The notes under the pieces were generated by a model. It was not told the DNA's origin. It did no database searches and saw nothing but the letters and a program-made list of their open reading frames with translations. Shown piece after piece: positions 47,701-53,291 of a DNA stretch of 64,000 nt (position 1 is the stretch's first letter; every line of letters starts with the position of its first letter). Source of the DNA: Sabellastarte sp. h YS-2021 (Eukaryota; Annelida; Polychaeta; Sabellida; Sabellidae); assembly GCA_964017235.1 (NCBI GenBank), contig OZ024938.1:47590332-47654331 (forward strand). The letters are read 5' to 3'. The position numbers and the translations under genes were made by a program.

Positions 47701-48626
47701 TATCCTGCTCTGTATATCACCCCTATATGGGTCAAATATAACTCGCGGTAGATAATAAAAACAGAAACCTGAAAACATTCCAAATTTCTTGAGAAACAAG
47801 GTAAAATATACCCAGCCAGATTCCCTCATTTTTGTCACACGTCTACTTTAAAGATTAGTGTATTAGATTTTTTAGGTTTTGCTGTGTAATAATTTACATC
47901 AAAATCTATAAACTTGTTGTACAAGTAAAGACAAATTTTCCTCTATGTTTACATATGTTCCAGCTTTTACAATCTTCTGTCAAACGTGTGACATTTGCAT
48001 CTAGACTCCTCAGAGGACTCGGGAACAGGAAAACAGATACCTCAGCCAATGCAGATGAATCAGGAGCAGCCCCACCCTTATCACATACTGCTCAACTACA
48101 TAATTTATACCAAAATTCCCCACATAACAACAGTGTTCAGAGTTTCAAAGACAAACAAACAGACACAACAGTAGCATTAAGCATGAGTGGTAGTGAGTCC
48201 TTTGGGACCAACAAACAATCCATGGCAGAAATAGGTTACAGTCATCATGGTAACAGTAGCTCCACAGATTTTACCAACAGCAATAACCACTCAGAAATAT
48301 CCTCTTTTGCACCATCAAGAACTAAACATAGTGGAATACCCAAGAAAACTAAAAACATTGCAGTCAGTGTCAGTGCAACAGTATCAGAAAAAGAAAGTAT
48401 TGAAAAAAAATTAAAATCAAATAATGTGGGTCAAAGAACAATGGGAGGACTCAGTATGAGTAAATCTGTGTCTCATGGTGACTGTGTAATTGAATTAGGT
48501 GCATATACAGGCTTCAATGGTTTCAGGGAAGGTCATAGTTTGATATCCGAGCAATCAGAAAGATCACAAGACTTAGGAGTTGCTGAACTCAATGTTCAGG
48601 GATTGTCTGAAGTGTCCATATTGTAA
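20573..48626 (+). CDS. TMEM26-like: TMEM26-like multi-pass membrane protein (nine-exon model)
   Basis: Joining 20573-20788, 21411-21539, 28288-28472, 31047-31179, 42523-42734, 44241-44432, 45133-45372, 46156-46231 and 47964-48626 gives 2046 nt in one open frame, 681 residues. All introns are GT-AG with matching phases (0,0,2,0,2,2,2,0). The core (residues about 116-440) matches the vertebrate TMEM26 order: an RLLYILHALITVWRV start, then PSIWLLEL, RWLMPKG..NRDQLS, GTASDILDF, WSWSMLQF, FQDGPFAVVRI and FTAKNMMILFLQIYR. It is predicted to lie in a membrane with about eight hydrophobic segments. Its molecular role is poorly known in any animal. It differs from vertebrate TMEM26 by a 115-residue charged N-terminal extension and a 220-residue tail. 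Exons 3-9 are secure; exons 1-2 rest on phase and splice signals. Confidence 0.88.
21411..21539 (+). CDS. TMEM26-like: TMEM26-like exon 2 (polybasic segment, 43 codons)
   Basis: The acceptor is TTGTTTCAG and the donor is ATT|GTAAGT; both phases are 0. It encodes a Lys-rich stretch (NQKKRKKKTKSVKLKKAK) ending KCYKRFI, which would sit just before the first membrane segment on the cytosolic side. It is the only open exon-like unit between exon 1 and exon 3 with the right phase. Confidence 0.62.
21828..22728. mobile_element. Tandem-core MITE, family Q copy 1
   Basis: The terminal inverted repeats read GGTTACCCCACAGC (21827-21840) and GCTGTGGGGTAC (22717-22728). Inside are about 2.5 units of a degenerate repeat of about 145 bp, with words such as CTATATCTCAGAAACTGT, GGAAGTTGATAC, GGGACATTGGTTAGG and TGACCTTGA. 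The right arm (from about 22480) matches the right arm of copy 2 at 43560-43794. It is non-coding. Confidence 0.78.
23100..23945 (+). pseudogene. CR1/L2-like LINE reverse transcriptase, 3' part
   Basis: The + strand reads, across frames, KLNPDKTEFIIFG (thumb entry), SIKNLGV*FDSEFS, LVSGWLDYCNSLF, LQCIQKSAARIVSN, SITPVLKKLHWL, FNAPSVWNALPDEI and LASFRKQLKTYLYTTAYPP before the stop near 23930. These are the hallmark segments of CR1/L2-superfamily ORF2 C-termini. The catalytic palm is missing because the copy is 5'-truncated. At least four frameshifts are present. Confidence 0.85.
25025..25330 (+). pseudogene. Possible small LINE scrap
   Basis: A short LQPVQNVAARVKH reading near 25030 resembles the LQRVQNAAAR segment of CR1/L2-like LINEs. 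Nothing convincing follows it, so this is a weak call. Confidence 0.3.
26600..27060 (-). mobile_element. MITE family M, copy 3 (inverted relative to copies 1 and 2)
   Basis: It contains GGGATGTTTTACTTTTATTATCCAC (split across 26722-26746), then a non-coding body and GTGGATAATA at 27051-27060. The left end holds an imperfect hairpin of CATATACAGAAAAAATATA against TATATTTTTGTTGTATATG (26610-26710). The body matches 28675-29012 in reverse complement. Confidence 0.65.
28018..28140 (+). pseudogene. Decayed duplicate of TMEM26-like exon 3
   Basis: After an acceptor-like TTATGTCAG, the frame from ATG at 28039 reads MFDTLSSIWNILYAQIPVYH and then VTGVLGHWYYV. It aligns without gaps to exon 3 residues IKALFSRLLYILHALITVWR and VTVVLGDWYWV. 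At the nucleotide level TGCTCAGATCCCTGTGTA and GGACACTGGTACT line up with TGCTCTGATCACTGTGTG and GGTGACTGGTACT. It loses the match after the W-Y and reaches a stop, so it is probably non-functional, although an alternative first exon cannot be excluded. Confidence 0.65.
28219..28258 (+). repeat. Partial copy of the exon 3 acceptor and first bases
   Basis: TTATTTCAG|ATTTTTCTGAATTCTATC copies the true border at 28288 (TTCTTTCAG|GTTTTCCTGAATTCC) exactly 52 bp upstream. The match ends after about 25 exon bases. A third TTTTCTGAATTC word lies at 28149. Confidence 0.7.
28288..28472 (+). CDS. TMEM26-like: TMEM26-like exon 3 (first conserved core exon)
   Basis: The acceptor is TTTCTTTCAG and the donor TG|GTAAGG, leaving phase 2. 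The exon reads VFLNSIKALFSRLLYIL, HALITVWRVTVVLGDWYWVV, a second hydrophobic helix (WLGFMVFELLIVIF) and KRAGREWKW. This matches the N-terminus of vertebrate TMEM26, whose start codon lies only a few residues upstream of the VFLN segment. Confidence 0.92.
28675..29080 (+). mobile_element. MITE family M, copy 2
   Basis: It starts TATTATCCACAACATG and has GTGGATAATA at about 29003-29012, followed by AAAGTAAAACATCCCTCATT and ACATATACAGAAATATCATTC. It matches 893-1320 in the same orientation and 26600-27060 and 47260-47760 in reverse. It is non-coding. Confidence 0.7.
30721..31012. repeat. 146-bp tandem duplication
   Basis: Units 30721-30866 and 30867-31012 differ at two positions that I can see (CACAAGAC/CACAAAAC and ACAAGTG/ACAGGTG). 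The array lies immediately before the exon 4 polypyrimidine tract. Confidence 0.92.
31047..31179 (+). CDS. TMEM26-like: TMEM26-like exon 4
   Basis: The acceptor TATTTGCAG completes the split Trp codon. The exon reads IQPCILIYLMVELPSIWLLE, LFKVSELQIERN and ends GDLIKQ|GTATAC in phase 0. PSIWLLEL is a signature of the family. The Asn-x-Ser after IER is a possible glycosylation site, in the loop that also carries such sites in vertebrates. Confidence 0.93.
31930..32035. repeat. DIRS A inverted repeat, right copy
   Basis: Inverted partner of 38547-38652. It contains GAGCCGGCTCACTCCACCGG, ACCACCGGTGTTGAGATGAC and GCGCAGCAGATCACGTGATT. Six to eight mismatches are seen across about 105 bp. Confidence 0.9.
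32649..33790 (-). pseudogene. DIRS A tyrosine recombinase
   Basis: The N-terminal SAM-like domain is read from about 33750 to 33290: STRAIYASKWAVFQRWC, FRAPSIKDICNFMFFLF, RPSTIEGYRTAIADTLG and RSIPTWNLSLVLHQL. It stops at EEASLK, and about ten bases later the catalytic domain continues in another frame (33284-32649). That domain has ASGKRRSKIHAW (first Arg), LLCPVRALSIYL, VRAHDVRPFAASKAF (H-x-x-R), HWKSHNTF and TSFYLKDLS (nucleophilic Tyr). The catalytic residues are all present; only the joint near 33287 is broken. The frame ends FVAAQQVMPPS. Confidence 0.92.
33559..35681 (-). pseudogene. DIRS A reverse transcriptase and RNase H
   Basis: The first frame (35681-34986) holds RT fingers and palm: FKMETPESICTSLRQGEWVT, SIDLSDAYLHLPIHP (first catalytic Asp) and FTSLPFGLATAPLVFTSLVK. 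It then stops at LHQ*LDDWL, where the Tyr codon of Y-L-D-D has become TAA. The second frame (35220-33559) carries the thumb (RFNFIGYHFSLDQG, SIIGLLASAEKTV). RNase H follows with all four acidic residues: IFTDASNAGWG, INVLELKAV, ASDNTTVV and IADGLSRR. The conserved pre-recombinase segment is IDLFATCLNTKLPTYVSPIP with WAVDALNIYW. The stop makes the copy non-autonomous. Confidence 0.92.
35503..37566 (-). pseudogene. DIRS A gag, C-terminal part, broken by a tandem duplication
   Basis: The first frame (37566-36880) contains LEYMVRECIATSNFLSTL and runs into a stop at 36880. In another register the C-terminus reads RRDAYLKNAHNSLDAYRLK and LRAAPISGQDLFERS, the DIRS gag landmark. MQEYEQHLIGLGVK and a basic KGKKKPRGRGRG tail follow. 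Because 35671-36448 and 36449-37220 are near-identical copies, the C-terminal landmark and the basic tail occur twice (36754 and 35976 ends). The reading frame therefore cannot run from gag into polymerase. Confidence 0.75.
35671..37220. repeat. 778-bp tandem duplication inside DIRS A gag
   Basis: Copies 35671-36448 and 36449-37220 are offset by exactly 778 bp. I see four single-base differences (for example CCGGAGC/CCAGAGC, AAGAACT/AAGGACT and GTGGTGTA/GTGATGTA), about 99.5% identity. The junction between the copies is the short GAATCT at 36443-36448. The duplication is recent and happened after insertion or in the immediate source copy. Confidence 0.92.
37547..38374 (-). CDS. DIRS A gag-like protein, N-terminal part
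   Basis: This is a 275-codon frame. The N-terminus has a cysteine/histidine cluster: CGHW (residues 13-16), CYSCRMHC (about 30-37) and CSACSS (about 53-58), likely a zinc-binding module. A long acidic Pro/Ser/Thr-rich linker (DPDNNEDEPETGEIDD) follows, then a Gln-rich, probably coiled-coil segment (QNMQIMENLSQQNQKQIQ) near residues 205-240. The frame ends HVIDAP and overlaps by 20 bp the next minus-strand frame, so a one-base shift probably separates it from the rest of gag. The role is inferred as particle formation and RNA binding. Confidence 0.65.
   Translation of the reverse strand: MVGTPPYQKRGKCGHWMPSFDKHLRCYSCRMHCKGEYPRASGAPLEACSACSSLTEVEWNHLRTVFQERSAKCAAKNQPADLDPDNNEDEPETGEIDDSILDLNTEEVQHTPAGSTGYTSPTGVSALTGLSPLQPATTSSGLSFLQPTIPPPRSAAFHTVPTSSSSAVFFKTPAPVNQDPMFVTAPDPRRLVPPPTPRTQMLKAHFEQQNMQIMENLSQQNQKQIQDLSSQLQSGLQQFLASSMEQMFKKFSTPTDTQASKATTQAHPSHVIDAP
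38547..38652. repeat. DIRS A inverted repeat, left copy
   Basis: Inverted partner of 31930-32035. It lies about 175 bp upstream (minus sense) of the gag start codon at 38374, and the B sequence TACACCCGG begins immediately after it. Confidence 0.9.
38690..39775 (+). pseudogene. DIRS B gag remnant
   Basis: Two frames are visible. The first (38697-39059) has KEKSKKTSASPAISTKLASS and a basic segment. The second (39076-39765) has MDTDSDSTYCPQL, YLETMRGIGSFMGWTQIP, NPFAGPKLQQAGKVSVNM and KLNVTLVEGYHSHSP, then TSKLNSSYSRIAKS and SLETLRR with a stop. Element C carries the same order (ETMHGVRSYMGWTYIP, GKISVDFPTGDW, KLNSAYSQIARS, SQDTLRR), so both are one family. The match ends at an insertion at 39791. 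Confidence 0.8.
39791..40337. mobile_element. 547-bp insertion with 15-bp target-site duplication
   Basis: CACGTGAGTCCAGTG (39776-39790) and CACGTGAATCCAGTG (40338-40352) flank the insert and differ at one base. Both read R-E-S-S in the gag frame, as does element C at the homologous place. The inserted DNA is AT-rich and non-coding, with TGACCTTG-type words in its second half and an ATAATATAATATT run near its end. The long duplication suggests a retroposed, SINE-like element, but I recognise no tRNA head. Confidence 0.7.
40378..40800 (+). pseudogene. DIRS B reverse transcriptase remnant
   Basis: Palm residues are legible in shifting frames: FKTLPL, LSTAPIEFTVIAKEVKLS and IRIHQYLDD, followed by TAG where Trp is usual (near 40513). 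Then come LVRGKSHQACIQQTQTLV and FMSLMGVLMATEKQ-like words near 40735. Everything between gag and the mid-palm has been deleted, including the first catalytic Asp. Confidence 0.75.
40830..41430 (+). pseudogene. DIRS B RNase H and pre-recombinase segment
   Basis: RNase H begins IFTDTSKEGWGSHLGE (near 40830-40875). After broken frames it reads QVTLKARHIPGQQDVVVDKL and SRLGQTIQTEWYLHPEVF, where the usual A-D-x-L-S-R has become V-D-K-L-S-R. It continues with PLIDLFAMRFNSKLAQFVSP and AWAVDALSL, then stops. Deletion joins this segment directly to the recombinase C-terminus near 41430. Confidence 0.78.
41430..41788 (+). pseudogene. DIRS B tyrosine recombinase, C-terminal part
   Basis: The segment starts with a QNKELVFVSFKKGFIEDIS-like reading. 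From 41537 it is open: KAHDMRAFAASKAFQSG (H-x-x-R), VSLEQLLSAYHWKSHNTFTQ, FYLKDVAWADSDEFFHLGP (Tyr) and VAAAQKIPY before the stop at 41788. The N-terminal domain and the first catalytic Arg are deleted. It is the same domain end as at 1416-1779 and 63.8 kb. Confidence 0.85.
42025..42341. repeat. DIRS B internal complementary region and right terminal repeat
   Basis: CAATTGGGTAGGATGTATTA (about 42028-42047) is the complement of the B left terminus at 31716. GTTAATACCCTACCCAATGG (about 42092) is the complement of the right end CCATTGGGTAAGGTATTAAC (about 42320). In DIRS elements such a region lets the linear ends be templated and closed into a circle before integration. Confidence 0.75.
42523..42734 (+). 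CDS. TMEM26-like: TMEM26-like exon 5
   Basis: The acceptor is TGTACATTCAG and the donor AG|GTGAGA (phase 2). It reads NALDGLTNDWWTLLLEQSML, a hydrophobic helix (VLIIIARWLMPKG), then NRDQLSALLLFYLGTASDIL and DFF. RWL.P.G..-RDQLS..LL and GTA.DIL are the strongest family matches. The ATG at 42511 lies before the acceptor and is not a start. Exon 5 follows the 11.3-kb transposon-filled intron 4. Confidence 0.93.
42735..44240 (+). other. Intron 5 of the TMEM26-like gene
   Basis: About two thirds of it is the tandem-core MITE family Q copy 2 (42810-43794). The rest (43795-44240) has no recognisable content. Confidence 0.7.
42810..43794. mobile_element. Tandem-core MITE, family Q copy 2
   Basis: About 4.5 units of about 145 bp start near 42904, 43043, 43188, 43334 and 43480. 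Each has CTATATCTC.GAAAC, GTAGGAAGTTGATAC and TGTGACCTTGATTTGACC. The right end GCTGTGGGGTAC at 43783-43794 equals the right end of copy 1. The left end is eroded to GCAGCCCTTAAGGGCTG. It is non-coding. Confidence 0.8.
44241..44432 (+). CDS. TMEM26-like: TMEM26-like exon 6
   Basis: The acceptor is TCCTACTACAG and the donor AC|GTGAGT (phase 2). It reads VISEDEELVTTNYTFLFTIL, GFWSWSMLQFIFLVIMTK and then a run of Asp/Glu/Ser (SDSDEEEEEEDSGDE, NGSDDDEE). WSWSMLQF is conserved. The acidic loop after it replaces the shorter loop of vertebrate proteins. Confidence 0.92.
44584..45131. repeat. Perfect 274-bp tandem duplication including an acceptor site
   Basis: Copies 44584-44857 and 44858-45131 are offset by 274 bp, and I found no difference between them. 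The first ends in the same AATATTATTCCAG as the genuine exon 7 acceptor (45132), so a decoy acceptor lies at 44858. A shared GACC at the breakpoints suggests microhomology. Confidence 0.93.
45133..45372 (+). CDS. TMEM26-like: TMEM26-like exon 7
   Basis: The acceptor is AATATTATTCCAG and the donor AG|GTAGTA (phase 2). It reads PQMKKKLISKDKPSFKDRLL, ASEAWSILISMIFQDGPFAV, VRIICLFHWKVRTYTNYFFT and AKNMMILFLQIYR. FIQDGPF..VRL and AKN...V.LQ.YR are vertebrate TMEM26 landmarks. Two hydrophobic segments flank the conserved Q-D-G-P-F. Confidence 0.93.
45373..46155 (+). other. Intron 7 of the TMEM26-like gene
   Basis: AT-rich; no gene or repeat recognised. Confidence 0.6.
46156..46231 (+). CDS. TMEM26-like: TMEM26-like exon 8
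   Basis: The acceptor TATTTGGCAG completes the split Arg codon and the donor is AAG|GTACAT (phase 0). It reads LLAVYEEYKVAKKEAKQKKR and EARRK, a strongly basic, helix-prone cytosolic segment directly after the last membrane helix. Confidence 0.88.
46232..47963 (+). other. Intron 8 of the TMEM26-like gene
   Basis: It contains an imperfect duplicated segment of about 110 bp (about 46850-46950 and 46955-47075, sharing GCCTTATGCCAATAAGATAC and CACCTTTCCAGCACATATAT) and MITE family M copy 4 (47260-47760). Confidence 0.7.
47260..47760 (-). mobile_element. MITE family M, copy 4, with intact hairpin
   Basis: CATATACAGGAAAATATATC with ATGAATGAAGAT (47262-47293) is inverted as ATCTTCATTCGTGATATATT with TTCCTGTATATG (about 47326-47357), a stem of about 32 bp with 2 mismatches and a loop of about 30 nt. 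The MITE body follows to GCGGTAGATAATA near 47760. It matches copies 1-3. It is non-coding. Confidence 0.72.
47964..48626 (+). CDS. TMEM26-like: TMEM26-like exon 9 (terminal exon and stop)
   Basis: The acceptor is ACATATGTTCCAG (phase 0). It encodes 220 residues, starting LLQSSVKRVTFASRLLRGLG and continuing as a Ser/Asn/Thr-rich, probably disordered tail (NSSSTDFTNSNNHSEISSF, then GIPKKTKNIAVSVS) ending VQGLSEVSIL before TAA. Vertebrate TMEM26 has a much shorter tail with no similarity that I can see. No canonical polyadenylation signal is visible in the 100 bp after the stop. Confidence 0.8.
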   Translation, partial: LLQSSVKRVTFASRLLRGLGNRKTDTSANADESGAAPPLSHTAQLHNLYQNSPHNNSVQSFKDKQTDTTVALSMSGSESFGTNKQSMAEIGYSHHGNSSSTDFTNSNNHSEISSFAPSRTKHSGIPKKTKNIAVSVSATVSEKESIEKKLKSNNVGQRTMGGLSMSKSVSHGDCVIELGAYTGFNGFREGHSLISEQSERSQDLGVAELNVQGLSEVSIL

Positions 48627-48729
48627 AAAAATATTTTACTTCATAATATAGTTTACTTGATTATATAGGTTTATATAGGTACTTGATTATATAGTTCATG
48701 TAGTTTTCTTCTAGAAAACTTGTGCAGTA

Positions 48730-49645
48730 GAATCAGTTTCAGTCAAATTCTGAGGGAATGCAAAACTCCCTTCACTCAACTGGCACTTCCAGGAAATGGT
48801 GAATTTCAAAGAGAAATGCCTTCAAAGGGAATCTCCTTTATTCCTCCTCAAATGAAATTCTAATTCAAGGTTAAAGTTAATTTTGAACAAATTTTTTTTG
48901 TCAATTTGGACCACTTCTTTCAGAAAACCTAGGGTATTTGAGCTTGTTACAGAAAATACAGGACTTGTAACAGGACAAACAACATTCATACAATAGAAAT
49001 GTCTTTGTCTCTTACATACTGTACAAAATTGTCCCCGGACCGGGCCAACTGCACCATTCCGGGTACACTGTAATTGTCATGTTTACTGGGTGTTATCCTT
49101 GGCAGGTTGGGTACCACAATCAGCATTGCCACCCCTGCCTCTACCATGGGACTTTCCCCATCCACCAATAGACTTCCAGGCTGATAACTCTTTCCTGGCC
49201 AGTGCAGCAGAATGGGCAGAGCCCTGGTTATGTTTCCATCCAGTATGATAAGGTTGATAACCGTGTTGTTGCCACTTTTGACCGGAAGCAAACCCCCCAT
49301 GCCCCGGGCCAGGCTGGAAAGTACGCTTGTCAGTCTCAAACTGTGAAATCTCATTTTCTGCAAACCTGATGACAGAGTCCGGGAATAGAGCATAGCCATT
49401 CAAGGGACAGTTTCTCAAGGCTGGAAAAGTGTCTGGTTTAACCCCTTTGTTTGAGATGCTCCAGATTCCACTCCCTTTAAACCAGGGTAAGATTGGACAT
49501 CTGGACGAAGGTGAAATCTGACAAATGCTGGAGAGCTTTTCTCATAGCAAAACTCACATTTTGATTGAAAGAGGTTAAGTACTGCAGTTCATCCAGAGCT
49601 ATCTGGGCCTTTACTTACGATTTACCATTCCAAAGTTTGGATTGC
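48730..49645 (-). pseudogene. DIRS gag fragment (family of B and C)
   Basis: The minus strand from about 49610 reads AQIALDELQYLTSFNQNVSF, RKALQHLSDFTFVQMSNLTL, LFPDSVIRFAENEISQFE, then a Gly/His-rich basic segment (GPGHGGFASGQKWQQHG, SHGRGRGG). Element C has the matching NFNTSITQCMAKAMEHFFDF, MTNVTLV and TLFPDSVLRNAEEDIEKFE. The fragment ends at the hAT-like insertion starting at 49649. Below about 49080 only weak linker-like traces remain. Confidence 0.75.
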
Positions 49646-49648
49646 AGA

Positions 49649-52010
49649 CAGGGTTGCCTGTCGTCAGGGAAAAGTCAGGGAAATTCAAGTTAGGGAAGAG
49701 TCAGGGGATTTCGGAATTTTGAAAAAAGTCAGGGAAATTTGGGGAAATCCTTAGAGAGTCTGGGAATATTGACTTTCTTGAGTCATGCGCATAAGATTAA
49801 GTGAAGCCATGATGGCACAAATTGGAAACGTATATGTATAGCAATACAACAAAAATTGAAGCACAATATTGATCTAGAAGATTCTACATTCATAGGCCTA
49901 TACAAAATTCTGTGGCCTGAATTTTGTGAGTGATAATTGGCTATGGCAGTCTTCTGTACTGTTAAACACAATGCCTAAATCCATCAAAAACAATCCCTTA
50001 ACTCCTAATATCACTGTTTTTTATTGGCAGTTTACAATTTGTACAGTGTATACAGAAGATATAAATTTCAAACTGTCCCCACAAACTCCTCCAATTCAAT
50101 GAAATGATCCAGTATAGCTTCAAGTTCTGTCCTCACAAACTCCTCCAATTCAACTGGAAATACAGAGCGTGACACATCCACCTCACAAACAACGAAATCA
50201 TTCAGCATAGCTCCAAGATCAGAAAGAAGTGTGGAAACATTTCTTATAACGGATGCTACACTGGAAGCAGACATACTATGGGCAATAAAGACAGTGATGG
50301 CACACTCCTTGTGTAACCCTTGTGACAGCAACAACCATCTATTTTCGAGAATGTTTCCTGATTCACAGATTGCAACAGCTCTCCAGGAAGAACAGATAGA
50401 CCTCATACTAAGATTTTGGGACACTGATAAGCAATCTGTGATCAGTCGCTACTTTAACTCAGCATTCTTGGGGAATACCCGTGCATTGGATTTGCTAAAA
50501 AAATTCATAAATGGACTTGCTACTCTGAATCAAGCCAACATGGTTGAAATGTCAATGGACCGTCGACTAACTGGAAATTCTTCGAGAACCTAGAGCAGCA
50601 GAAAAACTCAGAAGACATACCCATGTTGCTGAATATGGGCAGCTGCGGCCTACATGTGATTCAAGGTTCTTTCAAAAGAGGTGCACAGATGACAGGTTGG
50701 AATATAGATAGCTCTCTGCACAGCCTTCACTACCTCTTCCATGATGCTCTAGCATGAGCAGAAGACTTTGTCCGAATCACAGGGAGTAACCGTTGTCCTT
50801 GCACTTCTGTGCCACCAAATGGCTTGAAGAGACTCCCGTTGCAGAAAGAGCTATCTCTCTGTGGATACACATAGAGAAATATGTGAAAGAAACCCTGCAA
50901 CTAAAAAGTAGCATACTCAAAATCTGGATCTTCAACACTGTACAACAGTGCACAAGTGATCCACTGTTTCTTGCAAAACTTCAGTTCTTCATCACTCAAG
51001 CACGCATACTGAAACCTTATGTCAAGAAGTATCAAACAGAGAAACCAATGGCTGTGTTTATGACTAAATATCTGGAAAGCATCCTTGAGACACTCATGCA
51101 CAAGTTCGTAAAGAGAGATGTCATGGATGCTGCCAGTCGGTCGAAGCTGGCAAGAATAGACATGGACAAAAAGGAAAATTTGCTCAATGCAAAGAAGACA
51201 GATGTTGGATTTCCTTCAAGGGCCATCACTGAAAAACTGGAGGACAAAAAGTACTTGAATTCTATACAGTATGGTAAACTTTCCTGAAAGTAATGGTTGA
51301 GAAAATGATTGAAAGATGTCCTCTGAAATACAGCACTGTTGGATATCTTAGCTGTCTGGATCCAAGAACCAACAACAAAGTTTCAAAACCTGCTTTCAAA
51401 GTTGTTGTCACTTCGCAGGTTTAGTGCTCAGGAGTGTGGTGATGCAAAGCAACAGTTTGAATTGTTTCTCACAAAGCGGAAAAAGTACAACAAAGATGAC
51501 TGCAAGAAGTTTTATCCTGTAAGCCAGAGGTTGGACACATTCTACTTTGAGCTGCTCAATCCCGAAGACGAATTTGCTGTTCTGTGGTGGGTGGTAAAGC
51601 TGGTTCTCATCCTTTCTCATGGACAAGCTGATGTGGAGAGAGGATTATCCATAAACAAAGATGTGGTTTTGTAAAACATGAACTCAGAAACATTGTATGC
51701 ATACCATACAGTATATGATACTGTAAAGCAGATGGCATGTAAAATCCATAAGGTGGTGGTCAGCATAGAGGCCAGACTTATAGTGCATGAGTGCAAGAAA
51801 AAGGAATGCCGACTAGAGGAACAAGCAAACAGGCTACACATTAAAGCTGAGAAGTTATGTTGTGATGCAGAAGCCAAGAACTGCATGACTTTGGTAACAG
51901 AAGCAAAGTCACTGAGACCAAAGAGGAAATTGAAGAGAAAGGCGTTGGACAGTGCCAAAAAGGAAGCTGAGTTCGCGGAAAAAAGGCTGAAGCTTATAGA
52001 TAAAGAGTAA
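49649..52010 (+). pseudogene. hAT-like DNA transposon with decayed transposase
   Basis: The left end CAGGGTTGCCTGTC, followed by repeated AAGTCAGGGAAATT words (49660-49745), looks like a hAT-type terminus. Transposase remnants run on the + strand. At 50231-50593 there are LEADILWAIKTVMAH, FPDSQIATALQ, FWDTDKQSVISRYFNSAFLG and NQANMVEMSMD. At 50793-51287 there are LHFCATKWLEETPVAERAIS, FFITQARILKPYVKKYQTEK and MAVFMTKYLE. At 51339-51674 and 51678-52010 there are ILSHGQADVERGLSINKDVV and a Lys/Glu-rich coiled-coil tail. The LSHGQA.VERGFS.N segment is a hAT-like dimerisation signature. Several stops are present and the right terminus was not found. Confidence 0.6.
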
Positions 52011-52639
52011 TTAAGAGACAAAATTTGTGCTGTAATCATATAATTTTGTTTTATGGTGTTATATGTTGTTTAAAAAATTACGGTGTTTTATCAGGTTTAT
52101 GGTGTTGAAATAAATTTGAGCCCACCATGATGAAGTCCAGGGTCTCAGTACCAAAATTGTGGATTTTTTTGTTTGGGTTTTTATGTTTTTAATGTAATAC
52201 AATGTAATTTTTTTCCTTTAATATACTTTTTATTCACCCTTTTTCACATCAGTGCTAAAAGAATCTGGGAGGGCGAGGGTGGCAAACTCTCAGATTCACT
52301 TTACAAGTGCAGTGTAATGCAATGTAAATAAGATCAACATTTTTATTATTTTATATACTTTTAAAAAAGAAAAAAAGTTGTCATACGATTGCATAACTTC
52401 ACAAGGTCTCCTGTGTGACAGAAAAATGAAACAAAGCATAAAAAACATAATACCTATACGAAATATCAAGCTAAATCAAATGATCAATAAGTAGTTTACT
52501 TTTGTCAGATTTTAATAAAATGAATTTCTTTATGGCATAATTGATTTAATGGCTTTTGTTCTGAGTATACTTGATGTAATCGATGAATGAATCCATTTAG
52601 TTTAAGGTTTTGACATTTATTTAAAGACTTAAATATATA

Positions 52640-53291
52640 TATATATATATATATTAGCAACAAGAACAAATGTATTGATGGGTTGCTGATTGACTTCTGC
52701 TAAAGTATAGCCTAATATTATATTAAAAGGTGTATTTAATAATGTTGTTGTGACCTTGCTTTTAATATATTCTAGCACTAGGTTCCAAAACTCTTTCACC
52801 TTCGGACATAGGACAAACATGTGAATAATATTTTCCATTTCATTTCTGCATCTAAAGCATGTAGCATCTTTAGTGAGGTTTACTTTTGATAAAATACGAC
52901 CTTGTTCCCAGTATTCTGTACAAAATTCTTAATTGGAACCATTTATATGTCTTGTCTCTAATTGACCAGTGACAAATTTGGAATATATGCTTCCACATTT
53001 GATTACTGATTGTAGCATTTAATTCATTTTCCCATTTACCTTTTGCAACATATGGTCATTTCAATGCTTAGCAAGTAATATTTTATAAAAACCACTACTA
53101 TCATTATTCTTGAGTATCCAGTAATTTGGTGGCATAATAACTCCAATTATTTTATTAAATTCTCCATGCTTATGTTCATTAATAAGTTGACGGACAATAG
53201 TTGATACATAAATGTAATCTAAAAAATTCAATGAATCCAAGTTGTAATGATCTTTTAATTTCTGGCTGGTGAGAACCTTTCCCTCCCTCAT
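52640..53291 (-). pseudogene. L1/Tx1-like LINE C-terminal fragment
   Basis: The minus strand from 53291 reads LTSQKLKDHYNLDSLNFLDY, then across a frame break WENELNATISNQMWKHIFQI and SIRDKTYKWFQLRILYRI. The CCHC-like zinc region DATCFRCRNEMENIIHMF, LCPKVKEFWNLVLEYI and a trailing helix follow. This order is the post-RT domain of L1/Tx1-type LINEs. It ends at a (TA)n run near 52635. The RT proper is missing (5' truncation). Confidence 0.78.

Noticed and set aside
48627..48730. Polyadenylation signal of the TMEM26-like gene
   Set aside because: No AATAAA or close variant with a sensible position is visible, so none is annotated.
50068..50424. 118-codon minus-strand frame
   Set aside because: It is antisense to the hAT-like transposase remnant, and part of it reads a 49-bp local duplication.
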